Below, one piece after another: positions 20,555-31,899 of a stretch of DNA of 64,000 bases. Under the pieces are notes generated by a model that made no database searches, had not been told where the DNA came from, and worked only from the letters and a program-made list of their open reading frames with translations. The stretch spans positions 62,001-126,000 of the forward strand of contig JADLZK010009278.1 of the NCBI GenBank assembly GCA_015847255.1. Direction: 5' to 3'. Origin of the DNA: Hyparrhenia diplandra (Eukaryota > Streptophyta > Magnoliopsida > Poales > Poaceae). A program made the position numbers and the translations under genes. The number at the start of each line of letters is the position of its first letter. Position 1 is the first letter of the stretch.

Positions 20555-22368
20555 TGTTGGTATTTCTAATGCTCATGTAAGAAGATATTCATAGCGCACA
20601 GAATTACCGTTGTAGCATTTCACGGGAGTATTCAAGGTATCGTTATTTGTATTTAGCCCATGGGAAGCGATGGCGTAGGATGTGATAACTAACAATCATG
20701 TATCCACCAACTAATATACCTTCTAGACTAAGGTGGGGGTAAATGATGTATATGATATAGGCATTGACACACACGGGAATAGTCTAGACACACAAATAAG
20801 AGAGTAGTCTAGCTAGCAGGGAGGACAACAGTGAGCAAAGGATTCCTATGATTCTTACTTTACTTCTATGATACTAATCTAGGCACAAAGGACGATACAA
20901 CTAGTTGTGGTTCATAGGACAAGTATGCTAGAGCGGTAGGTGAATAGTGGTGGATAAACCACCACTAAACAAGCTACTATTTTTTGGAGCCTTACCTTTT
21001 AAGAACTTGCCTAACACGTGGTGATCTATCTGAGAGCCCAGAAGGGTGTCACCACCTTCTTGGCTATCACAATCCATCCGTGCGACAAGCGATAACCACG
21101 GGCAAGATCGAAGTCTAAGCACCATGCTTATACTTCCTCTCACTACTCTAGATGCTATAGCACAGGCCAACTAGAGCACCTCTTACGAGGCGATGATCGC
21201 ATACGAGGCATGGGTTCAAAGTGAACCATGGCTTGAACCATAACTAAGTGTGAAACGTCTATATGCTAGATAATATCATAACAACTATATTCTAGAGAAC
21301 TAGAATAAAGTTGTACTAAGTAAATACTCAATAGAGTAAATACTAGAGTAAAAAGTAAAGAAATGAATTATAAATGTAAAAGATCTTACTACAAAAGGAA
21401 TGATAAAGAACAATACCGGACCTCCTAGAAGACCGACTCTGGAAACCCAAGTGAAGCTCACTACTCACTCTAACTCCCAACTATACTAACACTACTACAT
21501 CTTGATAGAGTGGAGAGCTCCTTCCTTATGGTCTGTCTTGGAAGTGAGGGGGTAGGGGGTATTTATAGCCCCAAGGTGGAGTAAGGGGCTACTCCGGCGC
21601 CCGTCATCGATCCGTGTGACCTCTATTGCCCACCATTGGATCTAACCGCCATGCAACCGCCTTAGGATCAACGTGTGAGGTAATTTCAGCATGTGGACAA
21701 TGTGATGGGCGTGGGAGGACATCTTTGGCTAAGTGGGCCATGGTCGGCCGACCATGGTCCATGACTTGTGGGCCATCCCCTAGTCTTTGGGAATGTTGGC
21801 CCCTTGTCGGTTCTGTGTCTTGAGTGCGGAACTTGCCGTGGCGTTTATTTTTGTACCAACACGATCCATGTGACGTATTGATGGACCAATCGGTGCCTTC
21901 TCTTGTTCTCCCACGAATTAGTGACGTGGCGGTCGTCTTTGGAAGAGTTTGGGCCAAAGGTCATGGGTCGGCCGATGCTGGTCCATTGGGCCCCTGGCCT
22001 TTTCCAACTCTTCTAGAAGGCGCGTCCCCCATGTCGGTGTCTCGGGATCAAATGGCCCTTGGTGGCCGATGCTGGTCTTGTGGCCAAATGACTTCAAATT
22101 TTGTGTGGAAGCATCCTAGAACATGGAGATCATGATGGTGATGATATTTTGTCCATTGGCCATACTTGGGTCACCGACTGGATGGCCACTATTCACGTTG
22201 TTTCGGCCGATTTCCTTGAATTCATATCGCATAAAAATAATGACATCTACATGTGGAACTAGGTTATTGGGTAAAAAATATGTTCATGAAATGTTATTCT
22301 TCCTTTCAAAAAGCAGGGATGTTGTGATTTTTTTATGATGTAAAATAAGGGTGTTTTCACCGTCAACA
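20555..22368 (-). mobile_element. 3' LTR of minus-strand Tat-like element (element B)
   Basis: Plus-strand ends are TGTTGGTATTTC and CACCGTCAACA. On the minus strand the LTR starts TGTTGACGGTGAAAACACC, a start seen in grass Tat elements. It is about 1814 bases long and matches 26946-28755 along its whole length, with differences mainly as short indels. On the minus strand a polypurine tract (TTGGGGGGAT) lies directly before it, fixing the orientation. Confidence 0.85.
21557..21570 (-). promoter_or_regulatory. TATA box in element B LTR (copy 1)
   Basis: The minus-strand phrase GGCTATAAATACC is a canonical plant TATA box. The same box occurs at about 27948-27961 in the second LTR, where it would drive the element. 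Confidence 0.65.
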
Positions 22369-22370
22369 AG

Positions 22371-22384
22371 ATCCCCCCAAGCTT
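22371..22384 (-). other. Polypurine tract of element B
   Basis: On the minus strand AGCTTGGGGGGAT lies two bases from the 3' LTR start, as expected for a plus-strand primer site. Confidence 0.7.
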
Positions 22385-22989
22385 AACCTTTGTTCGTCGA
22401 ACAAAGAATCAAACTTAGTCTTGGTTGATTAGGAGTTACTACTATGCTTCATATTTCCATAGTACTATGTGCACAACAAAAGACTTCTCTTCGAATGGAA
22501 AACTTTTAGCAATGTTGAAAAACTCACCCTTATTACCTTAGTCCTTCATGGGGCATATGGCTTCTTCCTTGTCTTTAGTAATAAGGGATAGACCACCTTT
22601 GATTTGAGCTCTAATTTTCTCATTCCTCACAAGTTTCATGTTGGAGTGTTTTGCAATGTTTTCAAAAGAAAAACTTAATGTTCCTCAAATGGTGCTCTCT
22701 TGGTCACTCAAGTGGTGGTTGGTTTCCTCACTGAGGCATATGTAATATTGCCTTCTTTTCCTACATCTAAATGGCTTATGTGGATCTTGGGTAGGGATAA
22801 AGTATGGCATACTTACCTTGCATATGTTGCGCGTCAAAACTTGGATCAAGGAGAGAAGTATCATGCTCTAAGATCAAGATGTGCATGTGTGTGGAAAAGC
22901 GATGAACAATACTCCTTTTATTTGATCTCTCACTCTCTCTTTCTATTTAGCATTGTGAGACATGGCTATCTTCTTTTTTTTTTTTTTTT

Positions 22990-23110
22990 TTTTTGGAGAG
23001 GTGGGCTCTACTCACCCCTCGGACTTGTGTCCATTATTTCCTCTCTTTTTTCTTAGAGATGTGGGCTCTACTAGCCCTTGGACACATGTCCATTTTCATC
23101 TCTTTTTTTC
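22990..23110 (+). repeat. Approximately 63-bp tandem duplication in element B
   Basis: 'gtgggctctact' followed by a 'ttgg/tcgg-acttgtgtccatt'-type phrase occurs twice, at about 23000 and 23063, each ending in a T/CT-rich run. Confidence 0.55.
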
Positions 23111-23974
23111 TTTTTTTATATATATATATAGCCAACGTCTCTTCTACTAGAAACATAACTAGAGAGAGGTCATAAATATAACTGCATGGAGTATATTTAT
23201 TCAGTGAAAAGGATGGATGTCATGTTATTGCGTACTTCTAGTGTAGAAGCAGCATGTGTATGGTGGCGTGTACGTGCACTTGATTTAATGAGCATGACAA
23301 ATCTCTCTACAAGGGTCAACAAGACTTGACAAAGCTCAACACAAAGCAAGCAGCATATGTAAAAGCTTATATCATGAAATAATGAGTATGGCTTTGGTAG
23401 GAATTTTCACCATAGAGGAAACATCAAGTGTTTTATTGATTTTTAAAATAAAGACTCCAACAACCATACTTATTTGGAACAATAGTATAACAGCTCATCT
23501 TAGGATGAATCATATCTCAAAATTACTTTAGACTTAGTTGAAAGCACTTGCAACCCATAGAAGTTTTAGGTTCATGATGGTTTTCATGTGAGCTAAGTAA
23601 TCCATACTTAGAGAAATATTGGGTTGTATACTACTAAAGAAACATTTAGCGAGCAACTATTCATCATTTCAATGGAAGATAAACATTCATGAAGCATACG
23701 AAAGGAGGATTGTTTATTCTTTCTTTCATATTTTATTAAGATGCAAAAAAGGATTTGAAATAACAAGAGTTAAGAATACTTACCTTAGTGAGGGAGGGAA
23801 CCTCCCCAAGCTTAGCTCTTGCTCTTTGCTTCGGTGGTGGATATGGTGTCGGGTAGACTCCTATCTCGCCCACCATTGTACCCATTGATGGTTGTTCTCT
23901 ACTTGGATTGCTTGAGCAATCAGAATGGGAGTGTTCTGAGTGATAAGAGGTGGGTCGAGGGAGTCCAAGGTGGT

Positions 23975-24324
23975 GGTCGGCCGACCACTCTTTTGGAGAA
24001 CTCGACCATTTGGCCTCTGTAGTGCTCTTCTTCTCATCGATAGACCAATCCTGCACCGACCATTTTTGAATTTTCTGAAATTTTCTTGGTCGGCCGACCA
24101 ACCTTTTGTGGCCATTTAGGCTCAAATTTTTTGATGTGTGTTCTTGATGTGAAGGTGATCAATATGGCAAGGTCCAAACATTGAGATCCTTCACTTGTGT
24201 GGTCGGCCGATGTGCCTTTTGGGGCCATTCGGGCTCAAATTTTTGCAGAGTGTTCTTGATGCAAAGGTGATCAACGTTGTAGGGTCCAAACGTTGGGATC
24301 CTTCACTTGGGAGATTGGCCGACC
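23975..24324 (+). repeat. 113-bp repeat block 1 with GGTCGGCCGACC palindromes
   Basis: Palindromic or near-palindromic motifs start at 23975, 24088, 24201 and 24313, so the spacing is 113, 113 and 112 bases. The intervening sequence is also similar between units, e.g. 'gggctcaaatttttg', 'gttcttgatg' and 'aggtgatcaa'. Confidence 0.8.
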
Positions 24325-24629
24325 TCCCCACATTGGCTTTTGGCATGGTGCGAGTCACATCGCCAGGACAAACAATCAAGTGCGAGGCATCTGTTGGTGG
24401 AGAAACACCCATAGTATGCACATCTAAACCCTTTATAGCTTTCTTTTTTATTCCTGCAAGCAAAGAGAACACAAACCACAACTAGGCGACAAAGGATTAG
24501 CGTTAGTGTTAGTCATGCGGGGTTAGTCGTCCTTGTGGGGCTTGGTTGCCTTTGTGAAACCATTCTTTGTGGGTAAAGATATACCATAACAAAGAGCAAG
24601 AGGCAAAGCTTGCCTAAACACTACATTTT

Positions 24630-24634
24630 TTTAT

Positions 24635-24673
<39 letters not shown>

Positions 24674-24745
24674 TTATTATTATTTTTATTTATTTATATA
24701 TATTTTTATTTTTATTTTTCTTTTATATATATATATATTTTTTGA
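24630..24745 (+). repeat. ATT/TA-rich microsatellite
   Basis: About 15 ATT units followed by TTTA and TA runs, inside element B. Confidence 0.85.
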
Positions 24746-24907
24746 CTATCTAGAACTATCCTACACTTGAGAAGCACTACTCATGAAGTTCGAGAAGAGA
24801 AGAAACTCTAAGCTCGGTATTTTTCGAATGAGTTGTGTGTGAATTTGAGCTAGAGATGGAGGGGTATTGATAGCAATAGTGTGCAAGCCTCGGGTGCCAC
24901 AATGGTA

Positions 24908-25257
24908 GGTCGACCGACCTACCTTGTGCCCCAAATGATGGAGGTGCCCCATTGTTGTTGATGGCGATGCCTTGCACAAGTGCTCTAGAAAATATGAATG
25001 TGAGGTGACACCAAAGGTAGGTCGGCCGACCTACCAATGTGATTACCACACAAAATTGGCTAGTGGAGAATGCATCTTGTGCTTGGTAGAAGTGAAGGGT
25101 GATGGAATTAGTGGCGAGAGGCATCTAAAGCCGTGTCGGCCGACCTAGGGTTGGATGCCCTTGGAGAAATGGTTTACGGATTCATGTTGTGGATGTCTTG
25201 GTGATGTGAATGGAGGAATTTGGAAAGTGAAATGGCTAAAGAGGGTGGTCACCGACC
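24908..25257 (+). repeat. 113-bp repeat block 2 with GGTCGGCCGACC palindromes
   Basis: Motif starts are at 24908, 25020, 25134 and 25247, spacing 112, 114 and 113. The last motif is degenerate (GGTCACCGACC). Intervening sequences are more diverged than in block 1, but the spacing is kept. Confidence 0.7.
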
Positions 25258-25857
25258 TCCCCAAGCTAGGGTTTTATCCGGGTTTTTGCATGAACATGTT
25301 TCCGAGTGTGTAATGGTGATGAGAAGAGATGGTGGATGTGTGAGATGGGGTGATAGAGAGGGGTCGGGCAACCTCTCCATAGACCCCATGAGAGATCAAC
25401 AGTTCATGAAATAATGTTCTCAAGTTTTTATTATGCAAGAGAAATTTGTTTGTTGAAAATTAAAACATGCAAAGATGTAAAAACAAAAACTAGCCTAAAT
25501 GCATTGAAAAAGGGAAATATGAGATAACTACCAATTTACCTTTTTGGTGTGGGCTCCATGTTTTAAGTCCGAAGAGCGGGACTTCTCCTCCTTGTTCATT
25601 TTTTTAGGTGCATCAGTTGGTCTGGAGGGTGGATGTATGGTTGCACCTCCTTCTTCTACAGTCTTGTTCAAACCTTGATGGTGATGGTGGGTTGGAAGAC
25701 TTATTTGAATTGTGGGGTCTCCTCTAGTTGATTTGGCGGATCATCACTTGGGTGAGTCGGTCAACCCCTAATGGGCCGTAGCCCATCTCCATTCCTTCTA
25801 GAAGGTGGTCCCACATATCATAGAGTGTCTTGAATGGTGGCAAAGGTGGAAAGGTGG

Positions 25858-26107
25858 GATCGGCCGACCAAGGTTGGGGTCGACCAGACCATCCAATGGA
25901 TGGTTTTCCACCTTCAATTCTTCTACAAAGCTTCTCCCACATGTCAAGATGACTCAAGGATGTGTTATGATGAAATAGTCATGGTCGGCCGACCACCATT
26001 TTGTGGCCCGTCTGGGCTCAAATTTCTGGGGTTTGTTCATGATGGGAAGGTGATCAAGGTGGTAGGTTCAAAATGTTGAGATCCCACACTTGGTAGTTCG
26101 GCCGACC
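25858..26107 (+). repeat. 113-bp repeat block 3 with GGTCGGCCGACC palindromes
   Basis: Motif starts are at 25858, 25983 and 26096. The unit at 25983 closely resembles block 1 units ('ctgggctcaaattt', 'aaggtgatcaa'). Confidence 0.7.
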
Positions 26108-26923
26108 TCACTTTATGTCATGTGAGTCTTCTCCTAGGTCCTAGATGTCATCCCCACTAGTTATTGACTTCATCTTTAGGGTGGAACTCATCGAGTGCCA
26201 CATCATCGATCCATGTGACTCCATCTCGTGGCCACATGACCGAACCGCCTCGAACCGACTTTTCAGGTGAAGGGCCGAGATTTTTTTAGCATGTGCACAA
26301 TGTATAGTCGGTGGGGAAGTTGGTGGACCAAAGTGGGAAATCCTTTCCTTAATGACATGCTCTAGGATTATCCATTCTATTAGGGAAGCAACTTCCAAGT
26401 CATGCATCATTGTTTCATCCTCTTAGATTTGAAAGGTTTCCTACGAGGGGGTTAGTCAAATTGCAACCAAATTCTTGATTGATGAATTGACTAGACAACT
26501 CATTCCCACAATCACGAGATGGAATTGTGAGTGCTTTTGTTCCGTCACATATGATGATTTTTCTCCATTTTGGCGGTGACCTTTTCTTCATTTACGCACG
26601 GAGGGGTTAGAATGTATACATATACTCACACATTGGGCAGCAAGGTTGAAGTTTTGATGGTTCGTGAATAATCAAACACCACAGGCTCATTCTTAATACT
26701 TCTTGTTCTTGTGGAAAGCACCGAAAGATTGAAAGCGGTTGATGCCTGTTATTCCACACTCCACAAGACAACGATATCCCCACAATAGCTAATGGTAACA
26801 TATATTAGTGGACATCAAGTTTAGTATCAACATCTTTTGCCAATTGCTTCCGAGACAGCGGCACGAAATGCTTGTTGACATTTACTTAGCGTTGTTACTA
26901 GAAATAGATATAGGACCTATCCC

Positions 26924-26940
26924 TAGCAGCAGCGCTAGAA
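26924..26940 (-). other. Primer-binding region of element B
   Basis: On the minus strand the LTR end is followed by ATCATTTCTAGCGCTGCTGC. It resembles the TAGCGCCGTTGCCGGGGA type of PBS found in Tat/Athila elements. Confidence 0.55.
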
Positions 26941-26945
26941 ATGAT

Positions 26946-28755
26946 TGTTGGTATTTCTAATGCTCATGTAAGATATTCATAGCGCCGAGAATTACCGTTG
27001 TAGCATTTCACGGGAGTATTCCAAGGTATCGTTATTTGTATTTAGCCCATGGGAAGCGATGGCGTAGGATGTGATAACTAACAATCATGTATCCACCAAC
27101 TAATATACCTTCTAGACTAAGGTGGGGGTAAATGATGTATATGATATAGGCATTGACACACACGGGAATAGTCTAGACACACAAATAAGAGAGTAGTCTA
27201 GCTAGCGGGGAGGACAACGAGTGAGCAAAGGATTCCTATGATTCTTACTTTACTTCTATGATACTAATCTAGGCACAAAAGGACGATACAACTAGTTGTG
27301 GTTCATAGGACAAGTATGCTAGGCAAGTAGGTGAATAGTGGTGGATAAACCACCACTAAACAAGCTACTATTTCTTTGGAGCCTTACCTTTTAAGAACTT
27401 GCCTAACACGTGGTGATCTATACGAGGAGACCGGAAAGGGGTGTCACCACCTTCTTGGCTATCACAATCCATCCGTGCGACAGCGATAACCACGAGGCAA
27501 GATCGAGTCTAAGCACCATGCTTATACTTCCTCTCACTACTCTAGATGCTATAGCACAGGCCAACTAGAGCACCTCTTACGAGGCGATGATCGCATACGG
27601 GATGGGTTCAAAGTGAACCATGGCTTGAACCATAACTAAGTGTGAAACGTCTATATGCTAGATAATATCATAACAACTATATTCTAGAGAACTAGAATAA
27701 AGTTGTACTAAGTAAATACTCAATAGAGTAAATACTAGAGTAAAGTAAAGAAATGAATTATAAATGTAAAGATCTTACTACAAAAGGAATGATAAAGAAC
27801 AATACCGGACCTCCTAGAAGACCAGCTCTGAAACCCAAGTGAAGCTCACTACTCACTCTAACTCCCAACTATACTAACACTACTACATCTTGATAGAGTG
27901 GAGAGCTCCTTCCTTATGGTGCGTCTTGGAAGTGAGGGGGGTAGGGGGTATTTATAGCCCCAAGGTGGAGTAGGGGGGGCTACTCGGCGCCACGTCATCG
28001 ATCCGTGTGACCTCTATTGCCCACCATTGGATCTAACCGCCATGCAACCGCCTTAGGATCAACGTGTGGTAATTTCAGCATGTGGACAATGTGATGGGCG
28101 TGGGAGGACATCTTTGGCTAAGTGGGCCATGGTCGGCCGACCATGGTCCATGACTGTGGGCCATCCCTAGTCTTTGGGAATGTTGGCCCCACCGTCGGTT
28201 TTACGTGTCTTGAGTGCGGAACTTGCCGTGGCGTTTATTTTGTACCAACACGATCCATGTGACGTATTGATGGACCAATCGGGTGCCTTCTCTTGTTCTC
28301 CCACGGATTAGTGACGTGGCCGGTCGTCTTGGAAGAGTTTGGGCCAAAGGTCATGGGTCGGCCGATCTTTGGTCCATTGGGCCTGGCCTTTTCAACTCTT
28401 CTAGAAGGCGTCCCCACATGTCGATTTGTCTCGGGATCAAATGGCCCTTGGTCGGCCGATGCTGGTCTTGTGGCCAAATGACTTCAAATTTTGTGTGGAA
28501 GCATCCTAGAACATGGAGATCATGATGGTGATGATATTTTGTCCATTGGCCATACTTGGGTCTGGATGGATGGCCACTATTCACGTCGTTTCGGCCGATT
28601 TCCGCCAATTCATATCGCATAAAAATAATGACATCTACATGTGGAACTAGGTTATTGGGTAAAATATGTTCATGAAATGTTATTCTTCCTTTCAAAAGCA
28701 GGGATGTTGGCCGGTGTTTTTATGATGTAAAAATAAGGGTGTTTTCACCGTCAAC
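26946..28755 (-). mobile_element. 5' LTR of minus-strand Tat-like element (element B)
   Basis: Near-identical partner of 20555-22368, 1810 bases, same orientation. The plus-strand right end reads CACCGTCAAC then 'gatgg', lacking the final A of the other copy, so the boundary is blurred by one or two bases. No convincing 5-base target duplication is seen between 20550-20554 (atgat) and 28756-28760. High similarity of the two LTRs implies recent insertion. Confidence 0.85.
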
Positions 28756-29178
28756 GATGGCCCACTATGCAAAAAAAAAGGGTTGAGCGGGCGGTATGAA
28801 CCACGCCGTCAAGCGGTACACGTCGCGGAAAACCATACGTTATCTAATGGCGACTACCAAAACTGATATGTGACCAAGTTGTTTCATCATTAGGTGTGCC
28901 AAACGAATCAAATTAAAAATGACGATATCAAATTTAATCGGTGATGACTATGTTTCATCATTACAAAGATGACATACCAAAATAGAATCAATGACGATCT
29001 CCTTCTACAATTTGGTGACATTATTTTTAGTATCGTCACTAATATTCAAGCCAAAACTTCATCACCTCACACTTATGACAAAAATAGACATTTAGGTCAT
29101 ACAAGATGTATCATACGTGACGAAAGTGTGCGGCGTCACAAGAAAAAAACGTCACCGATGATCACACTTCTACTAGTG
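28756..29178. mobile_element. Terminal part of a CACTA (En/Spm) element
   Basis: The right end reads 'gatcacacttctactagtg', the inverse of the CACTA terminus CACTAGTAGAAGTGTGATC. The inner 400 bases carry many short subterminal phrases such as GTGACGA, CGTCAC, TGACGAT and 'catcatt' in both orientations, as in CACTA subterminal repeats. The opposite end is not found next to it, so the element is truncated by element B or rearranged. Confidence 0.6.
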
Positions 29179-30336
29179 GGACCTATCAACCTTGGTGCTA
29201 ATCTTCTTTCGATTCCAAACCTTCTATTGCTCTTCATGGTTGATGCTCGAGATAATCGTAGTCTCCATCTTGGAATCAAAGATATTATGTGCTTTGGTCG
29301 GTATGACCTTTCCGGTGTGTTGGAGCTTATTGGCTATGATTCTAAGATATCTCAACCATTATCATCTCGCGGGACTTGAGAGATCTTGAAACTCACATCT
29401 AATTGAGATAAATAATGTTGATCTTTGTTTGTCTTGCAAACTGTTCAACCCATGAGCATTGGGTGCTTTATTTCATCAAATAAAAAGTGACACATGTCCA
29501 TAGAAAGTGACACTACCCATGGAGATGGTCAACAACTTCCCTTTGTATATCTTCTTGTAGTCTGTTAATGTTGATGTCGGTGACTGCTCTTCCAAAAATC
29601 ATCTTACTTGCCATACCAAGGCAAAGCTCAAATTCAAGGATTGTTTAAAGATCTTTCAGCGAGGATATAGAATAGATGATCAAGGAAAGTATGCAGAGAA
29701 ACAACACACTAGTGTAGTTTTGACAATGAGTCATGACTAGCAACAACGATACCAGCGCGTCTTGCGGCACAACTTATGTCGGCCGACCACAAGAGGCTCG
29801 GTTTTTCGTCGCGGCACCATCGGTTATTAATCAAGACACCGTAGCAATTCTTCAACTAACATGATATTTTTTACATGACATCGGCGGACCTTGCATGGAT
29901 AAGCATCACGTGCAAGTTGGGGTTAAGGGAACAAGAAGTATCACATGATTCAAGAGGCAAAGAGAGTGATTTTAGGAAGACCGATCTCTCGAGCTCTCTT
30001 ATCCTTATTTATAACATGACGGTCATCAACCATTGGATATAATTTTCTTCAATCTTGAAAGGGGCTCTCATTGTTTCTTTGGGTTCTGATTGATGGAAGA
30101 ATTGCCTTTGTCTATTTTCATGTCCTTGATTATCCGCCTTCCAAGAACTTAAACCAAATGTTATGCAACATTGGGGGTGCATCAAGTTGAATCCTCTTCT
30201 AGCAAAGGAGTATCAAGGGTGCAATGTGCCTTGATTGTAGACGTCTACACTATGATAGCCTTTTGGTGGCATGGATGGTAAAGCACTTCCAAATTGTTCT
30301 AAGATACCAGCTCTAACTATCTTGTTCGTCTCATCT
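29179..30336 (-). mobile_element. 3' interior of minus-strand Tekay/Del-type element (element E), decayed
   Basis: Stop-rich. A segment at about 29540-29740 ('tagtctgttaatgttgatg', 'aaccaagg/gatcaaggaaa', 'agtgtagttttg') matches about 14100-14300 of element A. On the minus strand it lies where integrase and 3' UTR should be, but I can find no integrase HHCC or DDE motif. The 3' LTR of element E is not in the window. Confidence 0.4.
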
Positions 30337-30560
30337 TTAGCACTTCTCGAGCGAAGGTCGATCAAGATTCTTGTATTTGGCATAAAGTTGACACACCTCC
30401 AAGTAGGTTAGTGGCGCCAATTTCTCCCAAGTATGCACTATATTTGAAATTTCCAATTCTTGTGTTGAGTAATTCACCTCGAGGGCTTCCTTAGTTACCC
30501 GAAGCGGAATAATTACCCGTCCTTCTTGTATAAGTGCACACCGGACTTGTACCATAGGTA
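30337..30560 (-). pseudogene. RNase H domain remnant of Gypsy polyprotein (element E)
   Basis: Minus-strand translation shows ALIQEGRVI, then EVNYSTQELEISNIVHTW and CQLYAKYKNLD. This follows the Ty3/Gypsy RNase H order of a QEGRVI-type strand, an N-Y-P/S-T-H-D-L-E-L-like helix start and a Y-T-D-H-K-S-L block. The catalytic D of the TDH motif is altered. The open frame is only 72 codons and lies at the expected distance from the reverse transcriptase remnant. Non-functional. Confidence 0.7.
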
Positions 30561-30899
30561 CTACAAAAACACATCAAAAGGTTCCTCCATGTCCGTACAT
30601 ACAAACACTAGAGTGATTGTTAACAATTCTCATAAAAAAGTACAAAAAGTCGTCTCACACTTGAGTGTTTACACGCAATTTTCCACACTTTCGATACAAC
30701 AACATATCATGGTTTTGGAAATCTTAGGTAGTTATAATTTGATAACCGACTAAAAACAGAAAACTCAAACCATAGTGACACACGTTGTTGTCTTCTTCGA
30801 TAGAACATGTCCAAGGAATGCACTCTCGCAACCAAATTTCCTAGTTGCTAGAACTTATCAGAAGGGCGGTGTTCGTTGGAGATAGTCAACGCTATTCTC

Positions 30900-31600
30900 A
30901 GAGGTTCTCCATAGTCTTCACCATCTCCGAATGTACCGCGATGTTATCGATAAACACTTCCATGAGGTTATCCATCTTGGCGTGATTACCGAATTCATGA
31001 GGTACATAAAATAAGCTGGAGCAATTGTCGGGTCAAAGGACATGACAAAAATACTCATACAACCCATATCTTGGCCGAGAAGCGGTCTTCAAAAATGTCT
31101 TGTGGTCAAATCTTGTATTGCTAGTACCCTAGATGAAGATCAATCGATTTAGCATCCGACAATCGACCAAGAGAATGCCAATTTGGGAAACGAATATTTG
31201 TCCTTAATCTGCTACATTGAGGGGCAGGAAATCCACACATGTTCTAGGGATTGATCCTCTTTCTTTACAACGGTTTAGGACATCCCTATGGTGAAGAGCT
31301 TGATCCTGAGCAAACTTTGATCCAATAAATCTTGCATGTAGCTTCAATTCAGCTAACTCATTTGATGGCATCCTATATAGCCTCCTAGAAAACAGGTGTT
31401 ATTCCCCGGTACTAATTTCGCCGCAATCTTCACACCTTTTCTTTGGAGTAATCCTAACAACTTTCCGGGAAAAACATTCGAACTTAACATACCACGAACT
31501 ATGTCCGATGTACGGTAACTAGCAACATAGCGAAGATAGGCAATTGGTGCGTAATGATCGGATTCCTTTCCATCTCGGGAGTCTCTCAAGATAGTTTCTC
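30900..31600 (-). pseudogene. Reverse transcriptase domain remnant of Gypsy polyprotein (element E)
   Basis: On the minus strand, from high to low coordinates: FPGKLLGLL and ELVPG-like residues near 31440-31480, SNELAELK near 31345, TCVDFLPLN near 31220 (family form M-C-V-D-Y-R-A-L-N) and YGLYEYFVMSF followed by APAYFMYLMN near 30985-31075. This is the N-terminal to palm order of a Tekay/Del-type reverse transcriptase. The metal-binding DD of the YxDD-type block is lost in shifted frames near 30940. Frameshifts and stops show it is dead, or that the assembly carries many indels. Confidence 0.8.
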
Positions 31601-31899
31601 ATTTCGGTATCCATAATTGCTCCCCATTATATTTGTCCAACTTACTTCCAAAATGACATCCTAGCTCCAACAAGACAATACTACTAGAGAAGTTAAGATT
31701 TTCTTAACTCTCCATCTTAATCCTTGTATCACTTATTAGATGCTCAATAAGTTGATTAATCCATCTTTGAACGATACAACATCCATGTTCCAACGCAACT
31801 ATTTATCCATGATGCTCTTGTGTATATGCTTTCGACTCATACGCGAATGTAAAGATTCGAGGTCAAACAAGACAAAGAGCATTAAAATTTATTGACTAT

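Larger units (their letters stand above)
22385..26923 (-). mobile_element. Non-coding interior of element B
   Basis: About 4.5 kb lie between PPT and PBS without any gag, protease, reverse transcriptase or integrase motif on either strand. The interior is made of repeats: blocks of about 113 bases with a GGTCGGCCGACC palindrome, a duplicated 'gtgggctctact' unit near 22998-23090, a T-run near 22975, an AT stretch near 23118 and an ATT microsatellite at 24630-24740. It is therefore a non-autonomous Tat derivative depending on a related element for replication. Confidence 0.65.

Noticed and set aside
21742..26107. CRISPR-like array from regularly spaced palindromes
   Set aside because: Spacers are similar to each other, units are about 113 bases and the context is a plant retrotransposon with LTRs, so a CRISPR array is excluded.
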